Part shown: piece after piece, positions 26,423 to 34,748 of the stretch
Layout: every line of letters begins with the position of its first letter
Numbering within the stretch: the stretch's first letter is position 1
NCBI RefSeq assembly: GCF_900197685.1
Contig: NZ_FZMF01000012.1
Location: 1 to 51,097 of the forward strand
Origin: Helicobacter baculiformis
GTDB taxonomy: Bacteria; Campylobacterota; Campylobacteria; Campylobacterales; Helicobacteraceae
Direction of reading: 5' to 3'
DNA length: 51,097 bases
Program-made: the position numbers and the translations under genes
Notes under the pieces: model-generated
The model's input: the letters and a program-made list of their open reading frames with translations, nothing else
What the model was told of the DNA's origin: nothing
The model's database searches: none

Positions 26423-27090
26423 GCAGTATTGTGGTAGCGAGGGATTTATCCTTGGGCTATAAAAAGGATGAATGGGTGATTCGGGGGGCAAATTTGAGGG
26501 TGGAGCGCAAGGATTTCGTGTTTATTTCTGGACCTAGTGGGTGTGGAAAGAGTACGCTGTTGCGTTCTTTGTATGGCGATCTTCCCTTGTTGGGGGGAAG
26601 TTTAGAAGTGTGTAATATTAATGTAAATCGTGCCTCTAGGGCGTTTATTAACGAGTTGCGTCGCCATATTGGGGTGGTGTTTCAGGATTATAAATTGATT
26701 GAAGAGTGGACCGTGGAGCAAAATATTAAATTGCCCATGCTCATTAATGGGTATCGCAAAGAGGAGTGCAATATTCAAGCGGAGAAACTCTTAGCGCATG
26801 TGGACTTGCTTTATAAGTCTAACCGCTATCCTTTAGAACTCAGCGGAGGGGAGCAGCAACGCGTGGCAATGGCGCGTGCTATTGCCCATAAACCTTTTTT
26901 AATTCTTGCTGATGAACCTACGGGCAATTTGGACGACTACTCTAGCGACATGATTTGGAGTTTACTTAAAGGAGCGAACAAGCAGCTAGACATCACGATC
27001 GTCGTGGTAACCCACCGCATCCCGAGCAATTTCAATGTACCCTACCGCAAGATTTATATTAAAGACGGAGAGGTACATGAATACACTTAA
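26419..27090 (+). CDS. ftsE: Cell division ABC ATPase FtsE
   Basis: FtsE is the ATPase of the FtsEX complex that controls septal peptidoglycan splitting. The start is GTG 26419 overlapping the trmB stop; the protein has 223 residues. Walker A is GPSGCGKST, the Q-loop is [12 protein letters not shown], the signature is [15 protein letters not shown], and Walker B is [12 protein letters not shown], with the H-loop in VVVTHR. It overlaps ftsX by 14 bases. Complete. Confidence 0.95.
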   Translation: MSSIVVARDLSLGYKKDEWVIRGANLRVERKDFVFISGPSGCGKSTLLRSLYGDLPLLGGSLEVCNINVNRASRAFINELRRHIGVVFQDYKLIEEWTVEQNIKLPMLINGYRKEECNIQAEKLLAHVDLLYKSNRYPLELSGGEQQRVAMARAIAHKPFLILADEPTGNLDDYSSDMIWSLLKGANKQLDITIVVVTHRIPSNFNVPYRKIYIKDGEVHEYT

Positions 27091-27886
27091 GGAACATTTA
27101 GCGTTTTTATTACCCCTGATCGCCTTACTTGTTGGTTTGGAAAGTGTGTTGTGGATTCAACGCGCGCTCAATATTCGTGAAACGCAACTTTCCAAAAACT
27201 ACACAATTGCTATCGTAAGTCAACAGAAGTTAAGTTTAGAATTTATCCGCCAAAATATTCGATCAAGCGCTACGCTGGAAATTATCAGCCCAGATGCACT
27301 TTTAGAGAGATTACAGCAGAATATTAGCCCCAGTAGTTTAGCTAATCTTAAAAAAAGCTTACCCTTCTTCTATTCGCTTAAATTACAGCATTTTCCCACT
27401 TCTGAGGAACTCAAACACATTCATGACAGATTACTAAGAATACCGGGGGTTTCTAGAGTAGAAGTTTTTAGCAAAACTCACGATCAAGAATACCGCCTCT
27501 TGCTTTTGCTCAAAGAGAGCACTTTAGTTTTTGCCTTTTTAGTGGGTTTGCTTTCCATCTTACTTTTGATCAAGCAGGTGAGTGTATGGAATCTACAATA
27601 CTCTAAACGCATTGAGATTATGGAACTCTTGGGCGCACCTATGCGGATCAAAAATGGCTTTTTATTCCGTTTGGCTTTGGTGGATTCGGTGTTGGCAAGT
27701 GTAGGGGTGCTGCTGGGGAGTTTATATTTAAATTCTCAAGAAAAATTTCAGATTATTTTGAATACTTTAGAGCTCCACAGCGATCTTTTTGTATGGCATG
27801 AGGATTTGGCAATCTTCTTAGGAGCATCGCTGAGCGTGTCCTTAGCCTGCGTGTGGATCGTGGTGGTCCAAAGGAGAAGCACATGA
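27077..27886 (+). CDS. ftsX: Cell division membrane protein FtsX
   Basis: FtsX passes the ATPase signal of FtsE to a periplasmic activator. The start at ATG 27077 overlaps ftsE and gives [20 protein letters not shown], a direct membrane helix. The 269-residue protein has one N-terminal helix, a periplasmic domain (about 35-150), and three further helices (about 155-175, 200-225, 240-262), as expected. The earlier in-frame ATG (27035) is within ftsE. It overlaps the next gene by four bases (ATGA), fitting a FtsE-FtsX-activator module. Confidence 0.93.
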   Translation: MNTLKEHLAFLLPLIALLVGLESVLWIQRALNIRETQLSKNYTIAIVSQQKLSLEFIRQNIRSSATLEIISPDALLERLQQNISPSSLANLKKSLPFFYSLKLQHFPTSEELKHIHDRLLRIPGVSRVEVFSKTHDQEYRLLLLLKESTLVFAFLVGLLSILLLIKQVSVWNLQYSKRIEIMELLGAPMRIKNGFLFRLALVDSVLASVGVLLGSLYLNSQEKFQIILNTLELHSDLFVWHEDLAIFLGASLSVSLACVWIVVVQRRST

Positions 27887-29133
27887 AAGTTTGGCGCGTT
27901 GCGCTTGTCATGGGATGGCTATGTGTAGGACTTGGGGCGGAAGGGGATGGCATTGAAGAAATCCAGCGCAATATCAACCTCAACACCAATAAGCTTCAAG
28001 AAACCACTGCTGAGAAAAATAAACTGAGCAACCATCTAACCACTTTGGGCAACGCAATCAATCAAAAATACCAGCAAAGCCAAGAACTTGCTAGACAAAT
28101 TCAGAGTATCCAAAAAAGCATTGATAAGAACCAAGCCCAAAGTCAGGCGCAGGAAAAATCTTTGGGAGAGTACCGCCTCTATCTTAATAATCTCAAGCAA
28201 AATCGCCTCAAGATTCAAGATGAAATAACCACACTTCTGCTAAAAGATGTGATTTTTGCGTTGGTATTGGAGACACAACATCTAGTTAGCACTGAAGATT
28301 TGATGCTTCAAGAAGTTTTCAAGCGTATTAACCAACGTTCTAAGAACCAGCTTGCTACTCTCAATCTACAGGAAGAGCAGATCGCAAGCAAGATCACCCA
28401 ACTTTCTAACAATATTAACCAAATCAGCTCCACTATCAACGCCCAAAAAGATCGCAAGCGTAATTTACAACTTGTAGTGGAAGCACAGCGAAAGATTATC
28501 GAAAGCATGCGCGCTGAATTGACGCTCTACAATAAGAAGTTAGAAACTTTAGATAAAGAACGCAAGGGGTTAGATCAGCTTTTGGCTTCTTTAAACATTG
28601 TCAAACTTGCGAAGGAAAAAGAAATTGCCCGTGTGCAAAAAGAACACGAACAGATACCTAAACCAGCTCTTGAAGGCATTGAAGCTCCCATTGAAGTAAG
28701 ACAGGTAGCAAGCTCCTACCATGATATTTTAACTATTACCTACAGAGGACCTAAAACTATTTCTCCCTTGAGCAGCTATAGAGTGGTGCAGAAATTCGGA
28801 CCTTATTTTGATCCTGTCTACCGCCTCAAAGTTTTTAATGAGTCGGTAACTCTAGTGCCCACTAAACCCAACGCTGTGGTGCGTAGCGTCTTTGATGGGC
28901 GGGTCGTTTATGCTAAAGAAGTGCCCATTTTAAAGAAAGTCATTATCATCGAACATAAAGATGGCATGCATACAATCTATTCGCAGCTGGACAAGATTGC
29001 GCCTACCATTCGACATGGCTTATATGTACAAAAGGGCTATGTGATCGGACGGATTGACCAACGCTTGAGTTTTGAAGTTACCCTTAAAGACAAACATATT
29101 AACCCTCTAGAACTTATTGCACGAATCCAGTGA
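27883..29133 (+). CDS. EnvC-like coiled-coil protein with degenerate LytM domain
   Basis: A 416-residue exported protein starting at ATG 27883 inside the ftsX stop. A signal peptide (about 1-20, ending near LGAEG) is followed by a long coiled coil (about 25-250, rich in Gln, Lys, Glu, Asn) and a C-terminal M23/LytM fold (about 290-416: VVRSVFDGRVVYAKEVPI, VIIIEHKDGMHTIYSQLDKI, GYVIGRIDQRLSFEV). The metal ligands of active LytM enzymes are replaced: the first HxxxD is not found, the middle YxH is YSQ, and the last HLHF is RLSF. EnvC of E. coli is likewise inactive and activates amidases through FtsEX. The operon position makes that role likely here. Confidence 0.88.
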   Translation: MKVWRVALVMGWLCVGLGAEGDGIEEIQRNINLNTNKLQETTAEKNKLSNHLTTLGNAINQKYQQSQELARQIQSIQKSIDKNQAQSQAQEKSLGEYRLYLNNLKQNRLKIQDEITTLLLKDVIFALVLETQHLVSTEDLMLQEVFKRINQRSKNQLATLNLQEEQIASKITQLSNNINQISSTINAQKDRKRNLQLVVEAQRKIIESMRAELTLYNKKLETLDKERKGLDQLLASLNIVKLAKEKEIARVQKEHEQIPKPALEGIEAPIEVRQVASSYHDILTITYRGPKTISPLSSYRVVQKFGPYFDPVYRLKVFNESVTLVPTKPNAVVRSVFDGRVVYAKEVPILKKVIIIEHKDGMHTIYSQLDKIAPTIRHGLYVQKGYVIGRIDQRLSFEVTLKDKHINPLELIARIQ

Positions 29134-29143
29134 TTCATGACAT

Positions 29144-29169
29144 TAAAAACAACATAATAATGCCGATCT
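29144..29169 (+). promoter_or_regulatory. Sigma-28 (FliA)-type flagellar promoter
   Basis: TAAA at 29144-29147, 14 bases, then GCCGATCT at 29162-29169 closely match the FliA consensus TAAA-N15-GCCGATAA. It lies 22 bases before the flaG ATG in the only gap of the run between the division and flagellar genes. It would place flaG-fliD-fliS in the late flagellar class. Confidence 0.7.
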
Positions 29170-29190
29170 AGCTGTATTTAAGGAGAGCCC

Positions 29191-29559
29191 ATGTCCGGCG
29201 ATATTGCTAGCATCTCTGAAATAAAGCCCCATGTTTTGCCCAACACTATTATCAGCAAAGCCGATTTGCATGTCGAGTCGTCCAAACATGATTTTGACAA
29301 AAAGCCCGAGACGGATTCCATCGCCCAGGAGTTAAAGGAACAGGATTTGCAGAAGATCAGCAAAGACCTTAATGAGAAGATGAAGCGCATGCATTCAGAT
29401 ATCACCTTTAGCTACAATGAAGACATTGGGGGCTTGGTGGTTACAATTAAAGACGATCATGGAAATAGGGTGATTCGTGAAATTCCTCCTCAGGAAGTGA
29501 TCAAGTTGACGAAGAAAATGCGCGATATTGTAGGAATTCTCTTTGATAAAAAGGGTTAG
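29191..29559 (+). CDS. flaG: FlaG family flagellar protein
   Basis: A 122-residue FlaG protein, which influences filament length and is expressed with late flagellar genes. A variable, disordered N-terminal half is followed by the FlaG core: MKRMHSDITFSYNEDIGGLV, VTIKDDHGNRVIREIPP and EVIKLTKKMRDIVGILFDKK. The RBS AAGGAGAG precedes the ATG. A sigma-28-type promoter stands just upstream and fliD follows after 26 bases. Complete. Confidence 0.93.
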   Translation: MSGDIASISEIKPHVLPNTIISKADLHVESSKHDFDKKPETDSIAQELKEQDLQKISKDLNEKMKRMHSDITFSYNEDIGGLVVTIKDDHGNRVIREIPPQEVIKLTKKMRDIVGILFDKKG

Positions 29560-29585
29560 AGAGAGTGCAGTATGGGAAGTGAATC

Positions 29586-31649
29586 ATGGCAATAGGGCAG
29601 TTGAGTTCTTTAGGACTTGGGAGCAAAGTTTTAAATTATGATGTGATTGATAAGCTTAAAAAAGCAGATGAGAACATGATGGTAAAGCCCATCGAGAAAA
29701 AGATGGAGGCAAACCTAGAAAAGCAAAAAGCGCTTGTTGAGATTGAAACCCTCATCTCCAATCTGCGATCTCCTGCCAAAGCCTTGAGCGACTATTCTAC
29801 TTACACGGCTCGTAACACTAATGTAACCGGTGATGCACTTAAAGCTAATGTTAGTGCAGGTATTCCCCTTCAAAACATTAGGGTTGATGTTGAGAGTTTA
29901 GCGCAGGGGGATATTAACGAAGTGGGTACACATTTTAGTTCACGTGATGATGCGTTTAGCCAGTTTGATACCACCTTGCGTTTTTATACCAATCACCAAA
30001 ATTACGATGTCAAAATCAAAGCGGGTATGAGTGTGGGGGATGTAGCACAGGCGATTACAGATGCCACTGATGGTAATGTGATGGGGATTGTGATGAAAAC
30101 AGGAGGTAATAAGCCCTACCAGCTCATGATTAATGGCAAGAACACGGGTGCAGATAACCGCGTCTATTTTGGCTCTAGTGTGATCTCTCATTTAAGCAGT
30201 GATGCCCCTATTAGCCTGGGACTCAAGAACGACACCAAGCCTGAGGACGACTTTTTTATCAAAGTCTATGACGCACAGAATAACCCTGTGGAGATTCCCA
30301 TTGCTTTGGAATTGGGTGCACAAAATTCTGTGGAGAGTAAGAATGAAGCCTTGCGTGCAGCGATCCAAAAGGCTTTGGAAGACAACCCAACAACTAAAGC
30401 TCTTGTAGAAGATGGGCATTTGAATGTAGGGGTGATCAACGATGGCAAATCTTTGGTTATCAATGATAAGCGAGGCTTAGCGGTGGAGGTGGGGGGCGCT
30501 AAGGCGCATGAGTTAGGCTTTATTCAAGAGAAATCTCAGGCAGAGGGAGACCTCCTCAAGGCAACGACCGCCCCCAAATCCGGAGCAATCAAAGGCATAA
30601 TTAGCGTGAATAGTCAAACTTTAGATTTGGGGGCGATCACCAAGTCTAGCAATTCTAGCGAACAAAACGCCCAAGCCCTAGCCCAAGCCCTTAGCCAATT
30701 AGAAGGGGTGCATGCCTCTGTAGGGAATGATGGCAAACTCATTTTGAATAGCACTAGCGGGCAGTTGCGTTTGAGTGGGACAAATGCGCAGGGCAAACTA
30801 GGGCTTAGTGCTTTGGGTCTCTCTGAAGGATTTGTGCGCTCTTATGCCAATGCTCAAGACTTATTTGCAATTAAAAATCTCCAAAGCGCTGGAGATGCTA
30901 AATTTACCTACAACGGCGCCACCATCACCCGTCCCACTAACGAAGTTAATGATGTCATTAATGGCGTTTCTTTAAGCTTATTAGGCACTACAGAGCCGGG
31001 CAAACCAGTTACAGTAAGCATTACACGCGATGATAAGGCAATCATTGATAATGTTAAGGAGTTTGTCAAAGCTTATAACGCTCTCATTCCTAAGTTAGAT
31101 GAGACAACACGCTATGACCCGGATACTAAAATTGCCGGGATTTTTAATGGAGTGAGCGATATACGCACGATTCGCTCGTCTTTGACTAATGCGGTTACTT
31201 TTACGCTTACGACCAGTAAGGGCGTGGACAGCTTAATGAAATACGGGATTATGCTCGATGAACATGGCAAGATGAGTTTAGATGAAAGTCGTCTTTCTAG
31301 TGCCGTTAGCGCTGATCCTCAAGGTACGCAGGATTTTTTCTATGGGAGTGATAATAAAACTATTGGAGGGAAAGAAGTCCATCAAGATGGGATTTTTGAG
31401 CGTGTAGATAAAGTTTTGTCGAATTTGGTCGATGGTGGTAATGCGCGTTTGAAGCTCTATGGAGACTCTTTAAACCAAGATGTTAAGGCTTTGAGAAAGG
31501 ATAAAGAGAACGCTATGGATCTTTTGAAAACGCGTTATGATACCATGGCTGAGCGTTTTGCCGCCTATGATGAGCAGATTTCTAAGGCTAACAAGTCTTT
31601 TAATGCCGTGCAGATGATGATTGATCAAGCAGCGGCTAAGAAGAACTAG
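29586..31649 (+). CDS. fliD: Flagellar hook-associated protein 2 (filament cap)
   Basis: FliD forms the cap on the growing flagellar filament and guides flagellin folding. The 687-residue protein has the N-terminal start MAIGQLSSLGLGSKVLNYDV and a coiled region to about 75. Central head domains follow (100-450, with GAQNSVESKNEALRAAIQK and a Flagellin-IN-like segment near 345-410), then the FliD C-terminal domain (TRYDPDTKIAGIFNGVSDIR, YGIMLDEHGKMSLDESRL) and a final coiled coil ending in FNAVQMMIDQAAAKKN. Length matches the Helicobacter cap (about 685). fliS follows after 29 bases. Confidence 0.95.
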   Translation: MAIGQLSSLGLGSKVLNYDVIDKLKKADENMMVKPIEKKMEANLEKQKALVEIETLISNLRSPAKALSDYSTYTARNTNVTGDALKANVSAGIPLQNIRVDVESLAQGDINEVGTHFSSRDDAFSQFDTTLRFYTNHQNYDVKIKAGMSVGDVAQAITDATDGNVMGIVMKTGGNKPYQLMINGKNTGADNRVYFGSSVISHLSSDAPISLGLKNDTKPEDDFFIKVYDAQNNPVEIPIALELGAQNSVESKNEALRAAIQKALEDNPTTKALVEDGHLNVGVINDGKSLVINDKRGLAVEVGGAKAHELGFIQEKSQAEGDLLKATTAPKSGAIKGIISVNSQTLDLGAITKSSNSSEQNAQALAQALSQLEGVHASVGNDGKLILNSTSGQLRLSGTNAQGKLGLSALGLSEGFVRSYANAQDLFAIKNLQSAGDAKFTYNGATITRPTNEVNDVINGVSLSLLGTTEPGKPVTVSITRDDKAIIDNVKEFVKAYNALIPKLDETTRYDPDTKIAGIFNGVSDIRTIRSSLTNAVTFTLTTSKGVDSLMKYGIMLDEHGKMSLDESRLSSAVSADPQGTQDFFYGSDNKTIGGKEVHQDGIFERVDKVLSNLVDGGNARLKLYGDSLNQDVKALRKDKENAMDLLKTRYDTMAERFAAYDEQISKANKSFNAVQMMIDQAAAKKN

Positions 31650-31678
31650 TGCCAACACCACATTACAAAAGGGAAGCG

Positions 31679-32062
31679 ATGTTTAGGGCAAATGCATATA
31701 ATATTTACCAGCAAAATTCGGTTACCGTGGAATCCCCAGCGCGGCTGATCGAAATGCTCTATGAAGGCATCTTAAAGTTCTGTGCACAAGCACAGCGACA
31801 TATTGAGGCAGGCGATATTGAAAAGAAGATTCTTTATTTGAATAAAGTAACTGATATTTTTACCGAGCTCTTAAATGTCTTGGATTACGAGCGCGGGGGT
31901 GAAGTAGCGGTTTACTTGACCGGGCTTTACACCCATCAAATTAAGGTGCTCACTCAGGCGAACTTGGAAAATGATAGTGAGAAAATTGGGTTGGTGATGC
32001 GTGTGGCTAGGGGACTTTTAGAGGCATGGCGGGAAATCCATCAGCATGAATTGGGTCGATAA
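31679..32062 (+). CDS. fliS: Flagellin chaperone FliS
   Basis: FliS binds the C-terminus of flagellin and stops premature assembly. The start ATG 31679 has AAAAGGGAAG in front and yields 127 residues. The frame extends ten codons further without an RBS. NAYNIYQQNSVTVESPARLI and EMLYEGILKFCAQAQRHIE are family landmarks, and the rest is a helical bundle. It overlaps the next small gene by 17 bases. Confidence 0.94.
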   Translation: MFRANAYNIYQQNSVTVESPARLIEMLYEGILKFCAQAQRHIEAGDIEKKILYLNKVTDIFTELLNVLDYERGGEVAVYLTGLYTHQIKVLTQANLENDSEKIGLVMRVARGLLEAWREIHQHELGR

Positions 32063-32279
32063 GCTTAAGATAGCGCTTTTAGAAAATAATCTTTCTAAAG
32101 CCTTTGCTTTGGTGGAGAGTTGTCCTTTTGTAGAAGGCGATGGCACAGATTTAGAGACCCTACAGACGGCTCAAGAACTGATCTTTCAGACTCTTGAGCG
32201 GCTTAAAGAGGCACAAGGGGCTTTGGGTGTCCAAATGCGCCAACTCAGAGCTGCTCAGAGATTTTTAGATATTTCATAA
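32046..32279 (+). CDS. Small helical protein, possible FliT-type chaperone
   Basis: A 77-residue, entirely helical, charged protein coded in overlap with the end of fliS. No family motif is certain. Position directly after fliS is where FliT-like export chaperones stand in many bacteria, and size and helix content fit. Sequence such as LETLQTAQELIFQTLERLKE suggests a two-helix hairpin. The fliT label is an inference from context only. Confidence 0.6.
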   Translation: MNWVDKLKIALLENNLSKAFALVESCPFVEGDGTDLETLQTAQELIFQTLERLKEAQGALGVQMRQLRAAQRFLDIS

Positions 32280-32720
32280 ACCTGATCATATTGAAATTGG
32301 GGGTTTTGAAGCTTTGGGTTACTTGCGGGAGCATGCGATGCAACACTTTCCAAGAGAGGTTGCTTGAACTGATCACAATAATAGTTTGAATCCCTCCTCT
32401 TACAAGCTCGCGCGTCGAAGTCCCCAGCTTTAGCTATGAAGATAAGGTGTTTTTGTATTATGGTGTCCGCCATAAAGTCGGGGACTCAACTCTTGAAGTA
32501 GGGGCTGTGAGACCCGTCTAGCGGGCAAGTCTTGATGATCCCAATAGCTTTAATGGGGGGTATGCCAAAAGCATGTACAGCCCATTAATATACTTTTTAT
32601 CGCTGAAGGCCGGGGGATCAGTGGTGTCAATCCATCTTAGGCTTAACTCTGCAGATCGCACACTCTTTTTGAAAATCAGTTGCGCGTACAACGCGCCATA
32701 TTAGCACACTTTGCATTATT
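32280..32720 (+). other. Gene-poor stretch with possible coding debris
   Basis: About 440 bases without an intact gene. Coding-like fragments occur in shifting frames: GGFEALGYLREHAMQHFPRE around 32300-32365, VPSFSYEDKVFLYYGVRHKV around 32420-32480 followed by a stop near 32520, and SLDDPNSFNGGYAKSMYSP around 32530-32590. I could not name the parent gene. A Hof outer membrane gene follows directly, so it may be a former gene lost between the flagellar block and the porin. Confidence 0.4.
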
Positions 32721-32762
32721 TTAATGGTAAAATTTCTCATTCCAATTTCACAAGGTAACATC

Positions 32763-34109
32763 TTGAAGCCCAAAAGCCCTCTAGTGCTCTTACTATCTCT
32801 CTCCCATTTGTGCGCTTTTGATTATAAGATCGGCGGGCGTATCGGATCATTCTCGCGCATTGGTTTTAATAATTCCCAAATCAATTCAGATAAGGGGATT
32901 TACCCCACGGGTAGCTATGTTACCGCTGTGGGAGCGTTACAAATTGATGCCAATCTGCTCCCTGAATCCATGGGCGCACATAAGCTTAGCGCAGGGCTTG
33001 GGGGTGAATTGGGCGGATTGGCTTTTGACTCGACTAGGACACTGATTGATCAAAGCGATCCTAATGCAGGATTCCAACCTGCTAGTTGGTATTATATGGG
33101 GCGTTGGCAGGGGTATTTAATGGATGCACCATGGCATAAATCGCGCTATGGCAACAATGTTAACACCCGAAACTATGTTCTCTACAGCGCTTACATTAGT
33201 TACTCTTATAAGAATATTGTAGGCTTTAATGTGGGGCGCTATCGTAGTCGTGCGCTTTTCTTGAGTGGTTATAATCAGGGCTTTGAGTGTTTTGTACGGA
33301 AGGGAGCTTGGCGCTTGGAGTGGTTTAGCAGTTATGGACGCGGACGCGCGAACCTGCAATATATTCGAGATTTTTATGCGCCTGTACAATATCGCTATCC
33401 TGATGGGCGACGCATCAACTATGGTATGCACGCAATCAATCTCTTTTGGAGTCGAAAGTCTTGGGATATCCAAGCCTTCTTATGGTTTTATCCTAAAGAC
33501 TTTAGCGCTCCAGAAGGACAAATTTCTTATGATACCAAGCAAAACTTAGGCACTTGGCGTATCCAAAATCATTTTTATTTGTGGTTTCCTATTTATAGCC
33601 ACGCTCTAGCTTCCACCTACTGGCGCGGAAATCTGATTGGGCGCTTTACAGCCTCCTTTTTATTCCAACAAAATTTTCTTATCTCTAATTACCACTTTGG
33701 TTGGAGTCTTTATAAGAATTTTGGAAACGCTAATGCTAGAATTGCGCGTTTTGGTACACCCATTAATTACGATACCAAAGACAACACCCCCTATGAAGGG
33801 CGTTTAGATAATCTCTATAATAGCAACGCAATCACAATAGTTGCGCGGGGTGGGGGCACTTATAAAAAATTTTCTTGGGAAGTCTTGGGACGGCTCACTT
33901 ATTCTCCCCGCGCCAATGAAGAAAGTCTAGGCTTAACTTGTTTTTACAATATTACCAAGAGCATCCGTGCGATGCTCCGGGTGAATTACTATGAGGTATC
34001 CATGCACCGGGGCTACAAGGTTGGCTATTTTGGCGCGCCCAATTTGGACTTTGCCCCCACCACTCAAGATCGCTCTTATGTGATGACTTCTATTAGCTAT
34101 AAAATGTGA
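32763..34109 (+). CDS. Outer membrane protein, Hof family
   Basis: A Helicobacter outer membrane protein of the Hof family, probably a beta-barrel porin. I place the start at TTG 32763, because CACAAGG stands seven bases upstream and the resulting signal peptide (LKPKSPLVLLLSLSHLCAF) is normal; ATG 32724 has no RBS. The mature N-terminus YKIGGRIGSFSRIGFNNSQI, the KGIYPTGSYVTAVGAL strand and HKLSAGLGGELGGLAFDSTR are hallmarks I recall for Hof proteins. The rest is alternating aromatic/glycine strands ending in SYVMTSISYKM. Length is 448 residues. It ends immediately before the convergent lolD gene. Confidence 0.85.
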   Translation: MKPKSPLVLLLSLSHLCAFDYKIGGRIGSFSRIGFNNSQINSDKGIYPTGSYVTAVGALQIDANLLPESMGAHKLSAGLGGELGGLAFDSTRTLIDQSDPNAGFQPASWYYMGRWQGYLMDAPWHKSRYGNNVNTRNYVLYSAYISYSYKNIVGFNVGRYRSRALFLSGYNQGFECFVRKGAWRLEWFSSYGRGRANLQYIRDFYAPVQYRYPDGRRINYGMHAINLFWSRKSWDIQAFLWFYPKDFSAPEGQISYDTKQNLGTWRIQNHFYLWFPIYSHALASTYWRGNLIGRFTASFLFQQNFLISNYHFGWSLYKNFGNANARIARFGTPINYDTKDNTPYEGRLDNLYNSNAITIVARGGGTYKKFSWEVLGRLTYSPRANEESLGLTCFYNITKSIRAMLRVNYYEVSMHRGYKVGYFGAPNLDFAPTTQDRSYVMTSISYKM

Positions 34110-34748
34110 TCAAAGCAATCTGAGTCGTTGTTGTTCTAGCAAATAAATGCGGGTACAATCGCGCGCCATCTTTTCATCATGGGTAGCTAGAATGAGCGCG
34201 CCTTGATGGGCATGGATGTAATCGCGCATGGTTTGCATCACCGCCATAGCGGTGGTGTTGTCCAAATTGCCCGTAGGTTCGTCCGCAAAGATGATTTTAG
34301 GTTTCTTGGTGAGAATGCGCGCAATGGAGAGGCGTTGTTGCTGCCCTCCGCTGAGCTCCCCCACGCTTTGAGAGAGCAGCTGTGCGATCCCCAATGTTTC
34401 TAGCAGCGCGGTGTCTATGGGCTGTTGGGTCAAAATAGAAGCCACTTGCAGATTTTCTAACGCGTTAAAGCCCTTGAAAAGGTAATGGGCTTGGAAGATG
34501 ATCCCAATTTGGTAACGGCGGATGTGCAAGAGAGTCTTCATGGGCAGGGCGTAGATATTCTCATGTTCGAGCAAGCGCACCACACCCTTTAAGGGCTTTA
34601 ACATGGTAGAGAGGTGGTTGAGCAGGCTAGATTTCCCACTCCCACTCACCCCTAAAAGCGCGATGGATTCTTGAGCCTTGAGCCGTAAATGCAAATCTTG
34701 ATAAAGCCAATGTTCAAAGCGATGGCTAATGTGGGTGGCTTCTAACAT
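34110..34748 (-). CDS. lolD: ABC transporter ATPase, LolD type
   Basis: A 212-residue ATPase of the MacB/LolD class. Walker A GVSGSGKSSLLNHL, the Q-loop IIFQAHYLFKGFNALENLQV (the LolD/MacB pattern), signature LSGGQQQRLSIARIL and Walker [13 protein letters not shown] are all present, then LILATHDEKMARDC. LolD powers release of lipoproteins from the inner membrane. It is coupled to lnt, which finishes lipoprotein acylation (they share position 34748), and this supports the name. The membrane partner LolC/E is not in the window. Confidence 0.85.
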   Translation of the reverse strand: MLEATHISHRFEHWLYQDLHLRLKAQESIALLGVSGSGKSSLLNHLSTMLKPLKGVVRLLEHENIYALPMKTLLHIRRYQIGIIFQAHYLFKGFNALENLQVASILTQQPIDTALLETLGIAQLLSQSVGELSGGQQQRLSIARILTKKPKIIFADEPTGNLDNTTAMAVMQTMRDYIHAHQGALILATHDEKMARDCTRIYLLEQQRLRLL

